A stretch of DNA of 64,000 nucleotides from Cyprinodon diabolis (GCA_030533445.1 CM060069.1:2512756-2576755), one strand, 5' to 3'; positions 1 to 11,279 are shown, counted from the first letter of the stretch. The notes: a model not told the origin generated them from the letters alone. Numbers and translations are program-made.

Positions 1-224
1 GAAGCCGATACTGATTTTAGAAGAACAAACCAATATTGTATGAGCCTAGTTATCCCTATTACTAAGATTCACAATAAAAAGAAAATGTTTGCTGATGGTG
101 AGTTTTAATTATGTCATATTAAATCAATGATACAAAATGGAAATGAAACCAAAGACCCAGAATGACAAATATCAAAGCATAACCGAAAAATCTAAAAGAT
201 AACTTTAACAGAATCGTTTGGGGG

Positions 225-445
225 AGTGGCGGCCTAGTAGTGAGGGCATTGTGCTTAGAATCCATATGTTCTGAGTTCAAGTCCCATTCCCACAGAGCAA
301 ATGACCCTTAACCCCACACTGCTCCCCGGGCGCAGCACAATGGCCGCCCACTGCTCCCCAAGGGGATGGGTGAAATGCATAGAATTCATTCTGTTGTTCT
401 GTACTTGTGACAGTGGAATGACAATGAAAAAGGTCATGAAAGGGC
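225..445 (+). repeat. tRNA-derived SINE-like element
   Basis: The head resembles a tRNA gene with an internal Pol III promoter. A box-A-like stretch (GTGGCGGCCTAGTAGTGAGG, near 227) is followed about 45 bases later by a box-B-like GAGTTCAAGTCCC. An unrelated body and a tail ending near TGACAATGAAAAAGG follow. This is the layout of teleost tRNA SINEs. The family is not identified further and the borders are approximate. Confidence 0.55.
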
Positions 446-719
446 AAAATTACCCTTAAAGAAAAACGAGTCACGATGAACTACAGTACCTTAATGATAT
501 TAAAGTCCTGAAAACATCAAATAAACTTCCAATTCAGCTTTTTCATAAACGTGTCTTTCAATATATTTGTCAGTAGTGTACTTGGGTATATGTGATGAGA
601 TGCAGAGACGGGGAAAGTGAAAGGTTATCAGGCATGAAAGAAAGCATTTCTTCCTAAAAGCACAAAGGCTCAACCAAAAAAAGCTATGACCATTTACCAC
701 TCTTGCACTTCCCACAACA

Positions 720-864
720 ATGGGAGGCAGATCTTTTAGTTATCAGGCTCCTCTCCTGTGGAACCAACTACCAGTTTTAGTCCGTGAGGCAGACACCCTG
801 TCTACTTTTAAGGCTAGGCTTAAAACTTTCCTTTTTGATAAAGCTTCTAGTTAGAGTGGCTCAG
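720..864 (+). pseudogene. L2/Rex1-like LINE, C-terminal end of the reverse transcriptase ORF
   Basis: An open stretch from an ATG at 720 to a stop at 862-864 encodes the last residues of a non-LTR retrotransposon ORF2. It includes the motif LLWNQLPVLVREADTLSTFK and a terminal RLKTFLFDKASS. The minus-strand LINE ending near 19.5 kb encodes almost the same peptide, so the two are copies of one family. The reverse transcriptase core and the endonuclease are absent, so this is a severely 5'-truncated copy. It retains a 3' flank of about 130 bases. It has no host function I can see. Clade naming (L2 versus Rex1, both jockey superfamily) is from memory of the C-terminal pattern and is tentative. 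Confidence 0.7.
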
Positions 865-1583
865 GTTATCCTGCTGGAGGACATAGGGACCAGTTTTCAT
901 TAATTTGCTTCCATTTTGTTTGTATCTTTTGCCCTGAGCTGATACCACAGCATTTGGCTTTCTTTCTTGTTCTTGTTTTTTTACGTCTTTGGTGAAGTGA
1001 CACACCTTTATCAAGGCCGCACTTTAAAAAATGAAAAAGTCAAGAGAGCTGTACTTGATGAAATTTCTTCTTGTATGAGAAATTTCATTTTGTGTGTACA
1101 AAATGAAAAAATAAAATCCGTCTAAATTAATTCAAACTCCGGTTCAGAGGAACAGCCCAGAAACCTCCTCTGCAAAGCCATCTGACATGATTACATACAA
1201 GCAAGTCACCACCCCAGCAACATACTTACGGGTGGTGCTGAAAGATGGATGAAAACATACGATCTCAATATTTACCGGAAAGTAACGGATATTGTGGATA
1301 ACACCTCTGTGCCCTGTAAACAATTCTCACTGTGCAGATACCAGATTCTTCAGTGGCTCCAAGCCTTCTTTGCACATCAACTCTTTCAGCTTGTATCAAA
1401 GTTCTTGCTGATCATTTCCATGAGTCATTTGCCCTTAAAAAGTATCACTGCTCAATCATTCTGGAAATTAGTAAAACATTTCCTAAATTAAGTGTATTGA
1501 CCCTTAATTTAGGTATGAAAATAACATGATCTGCCAATGGAACAGGCATTTTTACCCTTAAAATAAGATTAGATATTATATAG
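865..1583. other. No gene seen: LINE 3' flank, then unassigned DNA
   Basis: The first part is probably the 3' untranslated tail of the LINE fragment ending at 864. The rest is AT-rich DNA with short chance ORFs only. I see no repeat, RNA gene or conserved motif. Confidence 0.4.
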
Positions 1584-1845
1584 GGGCTGCTCAGTGGTGC
1601 AGTGGGTAGCACTGCTGCCTTGCAGCAAGTGGGTTCTGGGTTTGATCCCCAGCCCTGGGTCTTTCTGCATGGAGTTTGCATGTTGTTCCTGCTTCGGCCA
1701 GGTGTGAGTGTGTGTGTGAATGGTTGTTTTTCCTGTGTCTCTGTGTTGCTCGTGACCAGTCCAGGGTGAAGCCCGCCTCTCGCCCGTAGACAGCGGGAGG
1801 TAGGCACCCCTCGCCACCCTGCTTGGGAGAAGCGTGATGGAAAAG
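1584..1845 (+). repeat. tRNA-derived SINE, DANA/mermaid-like
   Basis: The box-A-like GTGGTGCAGTGGGTAGCAC and box-B-like GGGTTTGATCCCC lie about 30 bases apart. They are followed by CATGGAGTTTGCATGTT, a well-known body segment of the fish DANA/mermaid SINE. The 3' half is diverged from that family as I remember it. Open frames across it on the minus strand are chance. Confidence 0.75.
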
Positions 1846-2258
1846 GGATATTATGTACTTGAAATAAGAGACTGCAATTTTTTTTCCTTATTCGATATGT
1901 ACATTTTCTTGTCACTTACCTGCACAATTTAAGAAATAATGCACTTATTTTAAGAAACAAATAGTTCTTTAGATTGACTTTTTTTTGCAGTTTTGTTTTC
2001 TGAATCCTACAAGCTTGAACCTGTCCTTGTTATGATTCTGGTGTGTTTGTTGTTGTTTTTTTCTAGGATCACTTCCTTGCCAGATGATTACCTGTGCTGG
2101 CAGATAATAGGATTCGAGAGGGAACTGGCTAAGCAACAGTGATAGTTACTCCCTTCTTCAACTCCTACAGGTTTATCTATCAATTCCAGCTCTGCTGACC
2201 TGGATACAAAGGAACTAATGCCGACTGGTCATGCACGATTGCTCCTGGAGAAGAGTTA
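1846..2258. other. No gene seen
   Basis: This is unique-looking AT-rich DNA with T-runs near 1980 and 2056. The short stretch before 2258 is the target of the MITE that begins at 2259. Confidence 0.4.
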
Positions 2259-3177
2259 CAGTAGCAGCCATTCAAAATGGCCCTTCCCACTCAAATGCCA
2301 GCCGAATGGCAGCCCACTTCCCTCCAACTTCCAGACAAATCCCCTCCAACTTCCAGCCACTAGAGTGACCCACTCTATTTTTTTACGCTGAAGGGTTGTG
2401 TATCCTCCCGCAGCAGTGTGTCGCACTTAGCTTGTCACGAGTATGACACAGATATTTTTGATTTATGCCCAATGTTGAAGCGTGGTCTGTGCTATGTTAT
2501 TCCACGCCACAATGCAATAGGCACAATCAGGAACTAGCTAGGATTATGGGTGTCTGTGTGTCAGTTTGACAAGCTTTTTCACCGTCTACAACCCTTCATC
2601 CAACGCCGGACGACACAGAGTTCACCCGTGAGTGTTCCCCAAAGACTTGCCGTGGCGCTGAGTGTTTTGGCTTCGGGTGCAAACCAACAGACGTTGCACA
2701 GAGCTACAAACTAGCGTCCTGCATGGTGTCTGTGATATTGTCTAAGGAGTGCCAGGTGTTATGGACGACACTCCAGCCAGAGTTTCTGGCATTAGGTACC
2801 AAACAGGAAATACGCATAATGTAGAGCGGATGTAGAATTGTCCAATCAGAGGCCTCCTTTCTCTCCTCCTGTGACACTATCTGCAGCACTTCCAAATTTA
2901 GGGAGGTACAACAGAGTGTCTGTAGAGGGTCGGTTAATCTGCGTTAGCTGCGGTACGCAGATGACCTGTTTTCTGAGCATAAATCAGGCTTGACTCCACC
3001 CTTTCACTGAATTACAGGGTCTGACCAGGAGATGGCGCTTCCATTTAGATCGTAATGTCCAGAAATAATGACAGAAATAATATTGTTTTGCAAATATTGA
3101 TGTTTAAAAAGAGATTGTAGAGGACCAGCCAAGGGCCCATCAAGGAAAATGGGGAAATTTTTAAATAGCTACTACTG
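2259..3177 (+). mobile_element. TA-flanked MITE, copy 1 (interrupted)
   Basis: The left terminus CAGTAGCAGCCATTCAAAAT follows a TA dinucleotide. The right terminus, read as AAATAGCTACTACTG, ends at 3177. Both halves match the compact 245-bp copy at 39454-39698, including the internal CACTGAATTACAGG and the segment around ATCGTAATGTCC. The match breaks between about 2390 and 2984, where roughly 590 bp of unrelated DNA is inserted. It has no coding capacity. A TA target site would suit a Tc1/mariner-type mobiliser, but that is inference. Confidence 0.65.
2389..2598. repeat. Short segment bounded by 11-bp inverted repeats
   Basis: TGAAGGGTTGT at 2389-2399 is exactly complementary to ACAACCCTTCA at 2588-2598. 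The pair brackets 210 bp inside the insertion that splits MITE copy 1. I see no matching target duplication, so this could be a tiny DNA transposon or chance. Confidence 0.3.
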
Positions 3178-4180
3178 CAGTGCCATACTGTATGTAGTCT
3201 GGAGTTTGCTTGTATTGTGGTCAGAATGGCCATTTCATCTTCTCCTGCCCTAAAGAGTTAAAAGAAAAGATCTTTCGTCAAACTCCCTCTTTTGGACCCA
3301 AAAACGTACAAAAAAAAAAAACTGTTCCACCAGAATGAAGACCCAGGCTTTTAACTAGCAATGCAATACAAAAGATATTAGAAATGGTACGCCCTGTTTT
3401 TGGGATGTATGGCTATGGTACGCCCTAATTTTCCCCCAGATTATGGTGGAATATCTAATGGACAACTTCATTCGCACAAAGAAGCACGCTGTGCTGTTTG
3501 TAAGCAGGAAAGCCTGAAACTTTGAAAAGTTTACGAAAACGAAAACTCATCAAATGCCTGATTTTTTCCAGGTGAAGTTTGGTAATCAGCCTCTCTCCTC
3601 TGTCGATGATGCAGAAAACAGATTGCTGAAAACCAGACCTGAGTTTACAGTGCTTCCATGGAACGTTAAAGAAATCTCATGACTTTCTAATAATGACTGG
3701 TACTGATAACATCTCTCTCCTACGCACATAGGATGGCTTCATCTGAGTGCTACATGGGAAGTTCCTCTGAGAATGACCTCACTTGAATCCTTGTTTTATT
3801 GCTTTCACAGTTTATATGCAATACGGACAGGTAATCATTGCTCTGTCACACAATGGTGTGATGATGTCATCTTTTTTAAGAATTTGACCCCAGAATATGT
3901 CCCCAGAAAGGTTTATTTCAAACTTATTTCAGCACTGCTCTGTTTGGAAAACAGTGATGAGATTGACTAAAAATGCAATTTTGGATAAATCAAGCATTTT
4001 TAAATTGAATTTTAATCCTGTCATTAACTCTATGATGGAGCTGCTAGGATCTGCAAAGACCTGAGCTCTGTCTCACCTGACTTTAACCGACTGCACCACT
4101 GTTCTGCAGATGTATTCAGATTTGAACGGTCCAGTGATGAAGATCCTACGAACCAGTTCCGTATTAAGTGATCCACATGC
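3178..4180. other. No gene seen
   Basis: There is no convincing coding region, RNA gene or transposon terminus. A short ORF at 3773-3970 lacks recognisable features. An imperfect repeat around GGTACGCCCT occurs at 3385 and 3417. Confidence 0.4.
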
Positions 4181-5035
4181 TTCATGCTACGTTCACAGCT
4201 AACGCCACTTCAGCAGCAATAAAGTATCTGCTGCTTCATTTTTGATGCTTGTACACATTAAGGGATCTTTGATGCTCCTGAAGTGCGTTCAGTAAAGTGG
4301 GACCAGATGCATCTGATGCTTCTGCAGCTCCTGTGTTCAATGCCAAATAGTGGCTTTGCTATATTAGCTGTGATCAGCGGGTAAAAAGTAGTTAGAATCT
4401 ATGTTGAAGTGAGAAAGTCCTCCTGAAAACATGGTCTGTGCAGTCAGTTCATCCAGATTACCATCCTGCCTTCAAAGATTATTTCTCTGTGGGAGCCGCT
4501 CAGACCCCCACATACCGGCGCTGCGCTGTCACTGGGAATCCCCAGCAGCAGCTGCCCCAGGCCCGCTCGCCTCTTGGGGGTTTTCCCCTCCTGTTGGTGG
4601 CGGCTGGAAGTAGATGTTAGCGTTTTTCAGGTCTGTGCTACAAACTGCAGGCAGCAGGATAATAAAAGCCAACATATTCTGCCGGCAGGTTTCTACATTT
4701 GAAGTTAAATTAGGCGTTAATAAACTGTTTCAGAGGAGTGATCATAGCGCTCTGCATCAGCAGTGCTGTGTCTGACTCCCTGCCAGCTCCCAGATCAGCA
4801 GCAAAAGTTACATTTTTTCTAACTCCAGCATCTGCTGCTTGTGAAGCGTTTCACACGACTCATAGACTCCGAAGCTCATGAATCGCTGCTTCAGCAGCTC
4901 AGAATCCTTAAGATGCGTTGCTGCTGCTGCTCGGGACGCGCTGCAGGAACTTTTGCTGCACCTTGATGTCTGTCAACCTTAGACTTGGTGTCTAAACCGG
5001 CTGCTTCTGCTGCTGCTCGTCCGCTGTTAACTTTG
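4180..5035. repeat. Dispersed DNA-transposon-like repeat rich in GCTGCT motifs
   Basis: The flanks (4180-4370 and 4840-5035) are dense in CAGCAG/CTGCTG words and start with a GTTCACAGCTAACGC-type end typical of short fish MITEs. The core at 4408-4795 is shared with 10229-10580 inside the pogo-type element: the order AAGTGAGAAAGTC, CAGTCAGTTCATC, GCTCAGACCCCCACATACC, GCTCTG..ATCAGC is kept. The superfamily was not identified. Confidence 0.45.
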
Positions 5036-5065
5036 CATAACATTCAACCAATAACCTTAACTCAC

Positions 5066-5250
5066 CTGCAGGTCTGCACAGGTGGAGAACATACAGGCTG
5101 TGTCCATGTGCTTGATGGCCTTTCCGTGTAGAGATGGACCCAGTTTGGAGATGATGGGTGGCTGGGCAGGAGGGAGGAGAGAGAATGGTGGCTCAGTTAC
5201 AGGAGGAGCTGCTCCTTCAGATCCATAACCAAATGACACAATGGCATTTT
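5066..5250 (-). CDS. gfra2: GDNF family receptor alpha, third visible exon (partial gene)
   Basis: GFR-alpha proteins are GPI-anchored co-receptors that bind GDNF-family ligands and present them to RET at the cell surface. This 185-base exon runs from 5250 down to 5066. The acceptor follows a pyrimidine tract (TTTGCCCTCCCAG) and the donor reads CTGCAG/GTGAGT. Two bases complete the codon split with the exon at 32427-32567, giving CLKNAIVSFGYG across the junction; this matches the end of GFR-alpha domain 3 (NAI..FG.G). The remaining 61-codon stretch is the variable Pro-rich linker and ends in CADLQ, where GFRA1 and GFRA2 also have an exon end. The frame is open and the exon ends in phase 0, so the C-terminal GPI-signal exon should lie left of the window. 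The paralog choice is tentative: the linker end looks slightly more like GFRA1, and GFRA4 is not excluded. Confidence 0.85.
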
Positions 5251-5814
5251 CTGGGAGGGCAAACAGAAAGAAAAAACATTTAAAGTTTGCTCAAAGACAG
5301 GCCCAAATTTCCAACACAAGTATTCTATCGCCACTTTGTGTCCATTAAATAAATTAGTTCACTGTTCAAGATACAGTCACTGCTTTTTGTCCATTCTCTA
5401 TTTCACACATAAACACTGGAGAGAAAGCTTTGATTAGAAAGTCTTATCTAGATGTTCATCTCGTCTATTCACCAGTCTGAAATGAACAATAGTCCAACAA
5501 ACTTCATGTGAATGATGTGGAGATTATTGGAATTCAAACAGAAGCCTCTGTTGTTTGTGCTTTTATAATTTAATAAAATCAAAGAGATTCTCTCACCATT
5601 AAACGGTTTACATTCTTAGTTTGGAGTTTTTCTCTGATGTTCCTTATGTACATTTACTGGAAATATGAGGCACAAACAAGAACTATTTGCCAAAAATTTG
5701 ATTTTTTTCATTGTCATTTAGGTTGCCAAGAACGGCTCCTCTCTGCAATTTCGATAAGTTCACATCTTATGCCGCTTAATACAATACAGAGTAGACATCC
5801 AACCTGCATCTAGC
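5251..5814. other. Intron sequence without recognised repeats
   Basis: This directly follows the acceptor side of the gfra exon. The pyrimidine tract lies at 5253-5275 (read on the minus strand). The rest is AT-rich and looks single-copy. Confidence 0.5.
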
Positions 5815-7235
5815 CTGGAGGGGCTAACGCTATACTGCACCGATAGGAACAAAAACACTTTAAACCTGGTTTACTCTAACATCAAAGATTCAGAGCAGCC
5901 CCCCGCCCCCACCTCGGGTCATCAGATCACCTATCTGTCATGCTTATACCGGCATATAAGCCCCAGCTGATCAGGGCTAAACCGACAGTTAAAGAGGTCA
6001 GAGTGTGGTCTGAGGGCACCATGGAGACACTCCAAGTCTGTTTTGAATGCTCTGACTGGAACATCTTCAAGGCTGCAGCAACATATGACAACTTCTTAAA
6101 TATTGATCAGTATGCCATGACTGTGTCAGCCTACATCAACAAATGCATTAAGGATATCAGCATAAAAATAACATCACCATCCAGGCCAACCAACCACCCT
6201 GGATGAATGCAAAGTTTCGGAAATCGCTAAAAGCATCGAACTCAGCTTTCAGGTCTGGTGATAAAGAAGCTCTGAGAACAGGGTGTGCCAACTTAAACCA
6301 TGCCATCAGATCAGCGAAGCAGAACCACAGCCAGAAGATCCAGGATCTTTTCCACAACGACAGCAACACCAGGAGGATGTGGAAAGGCATTCGGATGATC
6401 ACGGGCTACAACAACCCCCTCCCCCCGGTAGATGCAGCAAACACTGACTTCCTAAATGAACTGAACAACTTCTTTGGAAGGTTAGAGGCACTAAACAGCC
6501 TCCAGCAGTGAAAGCTGTTCCACACCAGGGGGAGGAGGCACTAAACCTGGACGTAGCTGAAGTGAGCAAAACTCTGAGGAGAGTCAATCCAAGGAAGGCC
6601 CCAGAGCCTGATAACATACCTGGGCAGGTGTATAAGGAGTGTGCAGATCAGGTGGCTGCTGTCCTCATAGACATCTTTAACACCTGGCTGGACCAGTCCA
6701 TAGTACCAGCATGCTTCCAGTCTGCCTCCATTATTCCAGTCCCAAAGAAGCCTCAGGTCGCCTCCCTAAATGATTAGCGGCCTGTCGCTCTGACTCCCAT
6801 CATGATGAAGTGCTTCCAAAGGCTGCTTAAAGAACACATCGTCTCCAGTCTGCCGCCAACATTCGACCCGTTTCAGTTCGCCTACCGACGGAACAGCTCC
6901 ACTGAGGACGCCATCTCTGCTGCTCTCCACCTGAGCCTGGCACACCTGGAGGAGAAGAACACCCACGTGCGGATTCTGTTCCTGGACTTCAGTTCAGCTT
7001 TCAACACCATCATCCCACAGCATCTGATGAGCAAACTGGAACAGCTGGGCTTCAATACACCCCTCTGCTATTGGCTGCTAGACTTCCTCACCAACAGACC
7101 TCAGTCAGTCCTAGTTGGACAGAACGCCTCTGATGTCATCAGTCTAAGCACAGGCTCCCCTCAGGGCTGCGTCCTGAGCCCCCTGCTGTTCACCCTGATG
7201 ACACACGACTGCGTCCCCAGGTTCAAGGCTGCGCT
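5815..7235 (+). pseudogene. Jockey-superfamily LINE (Rex1/CR1-like) relic, endonuclease end to mid RT
   Basis: Broken frames spell a non-LTR retrotransposon ORF2 in the right order. The end of the endonuclease (SSDHLSVMLIPAY, near 5920) comes first. A linker follows (RPTNHPG, MWKGIRMITGY), then RT blocks 1-4 ([56 protein letters not shown]). Frame changes occur near 5910, 6200 and 6510. An in-frame TAG at 6776-6778 replaces a conserved tyrosine codon before RPVALT. The copy stops at THDC near 7215, before the catalytic ADD block, so it is both 5' and 3' truncated. The clade is named from family patterns remembered, not searched. Confidence 0.8.
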
Positions 7236-7509
7236 TTAAAGAAAGTCCAAGTCTACGTCTAATTAAGCACATTATATTTATTATTATTATTTATTATTAT
7301 ATTTACTCACACAGATCATCATGAACTCCTGGAACAATTAGAGAGCCAAATTTTTCTTGATGTTTTTGGAACTTTAGGGAAGGGATGTATGTTTGGCCTG
7401 ATAAAATTAACTATTCTGTTTGGCTAAACCGAGGTATCGAAAACCAACTTTAAATGTACATCTCCAAACTTAAACAGGTCGGAAATGCAGCAGAAACAAA
7501 CACCAGGTA
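7236..7509. other. AT-rich spacer
   Basis: A TTA/TTTA-rich stretch at 7268-7305 is followed by undistinguished sequence up to the MITE at 7510. There is no gene. Confidence 0.4.
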
Positions 7510-7759
7510 CAGTAGTAGCCATTCAAAATGTCCTCAATTTGTCCCTGGGTGGGCCCTCCCCTAAGATTCCTTTTTAAACATCAATATTTCTACTAAAGTA
7601 TTCTTTCTGTCATGATTTGTGGACATTAAGATCTAAAGAGAAGCACATTCTCCTAGTCAGATCCTCTAATTTATGCTTAGTAGAAGGAGGAGGTCACTCC
7701 AGTGGCTGGAAGTTGGATGCCGTTTGATTGGGAATGGCCATTTTGAATAGCTTCTACTG
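7510..7759 (-). mobile_element. TA-flanked MITE, copy 2
   Basis: The termini CAGTAGTAGCCATTCAAAAT and ATTTTGAATAGCTTCTACTG are inverted repeats with a TA on each side (7508-7509 and 7760-7761). It is 250 bp. The interior matches the 39.45-kb copy in reverse orientation (CATGATTTGTGGACATTAAG, AGTCAGATCCT). Confidence 0.8.
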
Positions 7760-8957
7760 TACCAGTCCTTCTAACTACAACCAGAAATGTAAAGCTCCAA
7801 TTCGCATAAGGTCCAACAAGATAGAAATACTGTATGTTAGAGAATAACGATAGTGTTATAGCTTGAGCCTGGTCTGTTTCTACCCCTAAAGGCTGTTTAA
7901 ATGCCATAGTAATAAGTGGTTGTTGAGCAGCACTTGTCTTGGATCCTTTCCTGGGTATGTATACGCCTAGAAGATGTTGCTTAAAATGGTTTGCCATGCT
8001 AGACATATTTTCACTCTAATAAGGCTTTTTCATGCCACATCATTGTAGCCTATTTGACAGGGAGGCCAAAATGCTCCCATACATGCAAAATATGGAGGTG
8101 GTTTAGCAATCTCCTCTTCTCCTCTGCTGGCTATGATCGTCTCTCCTTTTTACTTGATTGGATTTAACAGGCTCTCTCCATGTGAACACGCCTTTTTATT
8201 TATTTATTTTGGTCGACCAAGTCGGGCACCACTTGCGTGCCGAAACGTGGAGAGAAATTTGTAAGGATCATGGACCAGTAATGATCTGTTGCACCACTAA
8301 TCCTTATGGGTGTAAGGGTGGGATTGTGTGAATGTGACAGGATGAATAGGAATTGGTTTTTGTCCACTTGTCAGGTTGACTGTTTGGGTCCGCTCCCACC
8401 CATGAAACATCCGAGGTGTGAAGTATGAGCATGGCCTTTCTCTTATGGTTCTCTAGGTGCAAAGTTGGGTACTTTCTTAGCCGCTGTCTCATTCCTGTTG
8501 TGTGCTAGGCCATGCCTGATGCTCCTTTGGGATCCCCAGTAGGGGGTGGTGCGCCCCAGGGATCCACCTGGGCTCTCAGCCCAGTCCATCTTGGCTTTGA
8601 CTGGCCACTGGCAGAGCCCATGGGCTCGCTGCTGCGGCCCAATGGGACTGCGCCACTTTGGCCTCTGGGGTCCGGCTGCTTTAGGGTTTGGTCCCCCAGA
8701 GGTCAGGCCCCGGTTGCTCTCATCTTGCCTTCTGTGTCCCTTGTGTCCCTATGATCTGGGGTGCCTTCGGACATCTGGTGCTTGCATCACCTCTTTTTCT
8801 GTCTGGGGCCCTGTAGGAAAGTCAGGGCCCACCCATGCCTGCTATTGAGCATATTTTCCTTCTGAAGAAGCTTTGTAAATCATTTATACGCAAGCATGGC
8901 CATGCATACATACCACGTGAGTTGGTTCCAGGTGTTTACGGATACACACTAATACTA
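7760..8957. other. No gene seen; GC-rich block at 8510-8840
   Basis: At 8510-8840 the base composition changes to GC-rich, with runs such as CAGCCCAGTCCATC and GGTCAGGCCCCGG. Several frames stay open there, but their peptides are low-complexity and no domain is visible. It resembles a GC-rich dispersed fish repeat. The rest is unassigned. Confidence 0.35.
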
Positions 8958-9562
8958 CCGTATTTTCACGACTATAAGGCGCACATAAACGTCTTTTTTT
9001 CCCCTCAAAATGTGCGGTGCCCCCTTTGGTGCGGTGCGCCCTATGTGTGTTGTAACTGCGACTTTTGAGACCACCTCATTGAGGAGATGATGAAAGATTG
9101 GCTGAGGGAGGTGAATGTAAGGAGACCAGGTTGTTTTTTTCCACGCATCACCATCGCTGTTAATCTGTGACTCCATGCGTGCCCATCTCACAGCTGATGT
9201 GAAAAACATGGTGAAACAAATAAACGCTGTGCTCGCTGTTATTCAACCGCTCGACATCGGTGTGAACCGGACGCAGCAGGCGCAGCAGAAGCAGTGAGTT
9301 TACATGCAAAGTCAATGGTTGACGCGCGTATAGGCGCAGCAAAAGGTCCCGTAGCGCGTTTTGAGCAGCAGGCGCAGTGCGTCGGGAGCGTTTAAGCATC
9401 TGACGCGCCGCCAACGCGCTGCTGCTGCTGCTCGAGATGGAAAAATTTAAGTTTTGCTGCTGGAAGCGCCGCATCAACCAATCAGAGAAGCTGATCTGGG
9501 AGCTAACAGCGAGACGGACACATCGCTCTGATGACATATGATATTAAGGCAAATGAAAAGGG

Positions 9563-10060
9563 CTGGATGGATGAGGAGATGATGAAAGCGTGGCTGAGGC
9601 AGGTGAATGTAAGCAGACCAGGTGTTTTTTTTCCACGCATCACCATCGCTGTTAATCTGTGACTCCATGCGTGCCCATCTCACAGCCGATGTGAAAAACA
9701 TGGTGAAACAAATAAACGCTGTGCTCGCCGTTATCCCCGGGGTCTGACAAAGGAACTTCAACCGCTCGACATCGGTGTGGGAGCGATGGATGACAGACGG
9801 AGACCACAGTTTCACGAAAAGTGGAAGGCAGCGCCGGGCAAGTTACGCCACCGTTTGCGGATGGATTGTTGATGCTTGGGCTAACGTGTCTGCTGGCACT
9901 GTTGTTCGAGCTTTCGCAAAAACCGGCCGGCATTATTTCAGAGGAGCCGCACGGCACGGAAAGTGACTCTGACAGCGAAGAAGGGGAAATTGGCATGTCT
10001 GATTTAGTGCAGCTGTTTAATTCAGAAACAGAGAATGATGACTTTGATGGGTTCGATTAA
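9563..10060 (+). pseudogene. CENP-B/pogo-type DDE transposase, C-terminal part
   Basis: Conceptual frames contain, in order, WMDEEMMKAWL, CDSMRAHL, GLTKELQPLDIGV, WERWMTDGDHSFTKSGRQRR and an acidic serine-rich end (SDSDSEEGEIG, FNSETENDDFDGFD). This is the C-terminal half of the DDE_1 fold used by Tigger/pogo elements; LDSMRAH and QPLDIGV are its typical blocks. Stops interrupt the first part near 9660. A frame change near 9930 separates the helical region from the acidic tail. The N-terminal helix-turn-helix and the first catalytic aspartate are missing, so the enzyme cannot be active. Confidence 0.75.
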
Positions 10061-10228
10061 TACTTTGTAATAAATACTTGAATAAAGCACAATCATACTC
10101 AGTTTTGCTCCCGCTCTATTTTTCTACCTGAAAACTTAACTCAACAGCAGCCTCTGGGCCGGGTCGCCTCCGGGTTCACCGCGGCGGCTGGCAGGTGTTT
10201 TTTCATCTAAATAATCTAAATTTTAAGT

Positions 10229-10580
10229 TTTAATATGTTTTTAAGTGAGAAAGTCCACCTAAAAACTTCATAATTGCAGTCAGTTCATCTAGATTATCAT
10301 CCTGCCTATACTATTTCTGTCGGAGGCGCTCAGACCCCCACATACCAGCGGTGCGCCGACAGTAGGACTCCCTTCAACAGCAGCCTCTAGGCCGGGCAGC
10401 CTCCGGGTTCACCGCGGCGGCTGGTAGCTGTTTTTGATCTAAATAATTTAAACTGCAGGCACCAGGATACCGGTAATAAAAGCGAACATATTCTGTCGGC
10501 AGGTTTCAGGATTTTCAGTTAATTTAGGAGCGATCACAGCGCTCTGTCATCAGCGATGTGTCTGTCTCACTGCCAGCTCC
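10229..10580. repeat. Second copy of the 4.4-kb repeat core
   Basis: It is collinear with 4408-4795 over about 350 bases with scattered mismatches. It sits inside the pogo-type element between two copies of that element's 3' segment. A GC-rich unit (CCGGGTTCACCGCGGCGGCT) is present at about 10168 and again at 10405. Confidence 0.55.
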
Positions 10581-10822
10581 CAGGTTTGATTAATACTTTG
10601 TAATCATTACATGAATAAAGCACAATCATATTCAGTTTTGCTCCTGCTGTATTTTTAAATACGCAGTAGAGGTATTTAAAGGTAGTAGAGGACATGTACC
10701 TGTATATAAAAAACGCGCCCTATAGTCCGGTGCGCCTTATGTTTGTGTTAAATACAGAAATGGCACAGATAACTGGGACTGCGCCTTTTAGTACGGTGAG
10801 CCTTATGGTCGTGAAAATACGG

Positions 10823-11279
10823 TAAATACTAAACTGCAGCTCCAGATATATACCACTCTGAATAATAATATGTAATCACCATAGATATCTGAGTGATACC
10901 CACTGCTCCTTAGGCTTTTTCTTGAAGTTTACTTTGGTTGACTGTTTTGGACTGTCTTTTTGCTGTTTTTATGCTCTCTATTTTGGATGTTTTTTTCTCT
11001 CTTCTTATCCAGTCATTCCTGCCTCTATCTCTTTCTTTCTACCCTTAGTTCTTATCCCCTCTTTATCACTCCCCTTTCCGTCTCTGTGTCTGATGTATTT
11101 AATTTTACTCCCAAAATTACTTTCAATAAAGTTTCATATACAAGTACCAAGCGAAACCTTATTGCAACGACCATAATGGTCTGCTTGAAAATCTCTTGGG
11201 CTATTTTCTAGTTCAGGAACATTGACTACCAGAGCTATATTGGCAAATGAGGAAACACACAAATAAGATGGATATAAAC
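10823..11279. other. No gene seen; pyrimidine-rich tract
   Basis: A strongly TC-rich stretch at 10920-11110 ends near CAATAAAGTTTCATATAC, which would suit a LINE 3' end, but no coding part is attached. The last five bases, TAAAC (11275-11279), are the left target duplication of the chromovirus. Confidence 0.4.

Larger units (their letters stand above)
8958..10822 (+). mobile_element. pogo/Tigger-type DNA transposon relic with TIRs
   Basis: The left end TACCGTATTTTCACGACTAT and the right end (complement of ATGGTCGTGAAAATACGGTA) are inverted repeats of about 27 bp, each abutting a TA as expected for the pogo group. The interior holds decayed transposase and 3' sequence. It is rearranged: a segment of the transposase (9070-9242) recurs at 9566-9780, and a 3' segment starting TTGATTAATACTTTGTAAT occurs at 10053 and 10583. 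A GC-rich foreign-looking block with CAGCAG words sits at 9247-9540. No intact transposase remains. Confidence 0.75.

Noticed and set aside
8512..8848. Overlapping GC-rich ORFs of 80-100 codons
   Set aside because: Composition-driven, proline-rich peptides in two frames with no domain; likely a GC-rich repeat.
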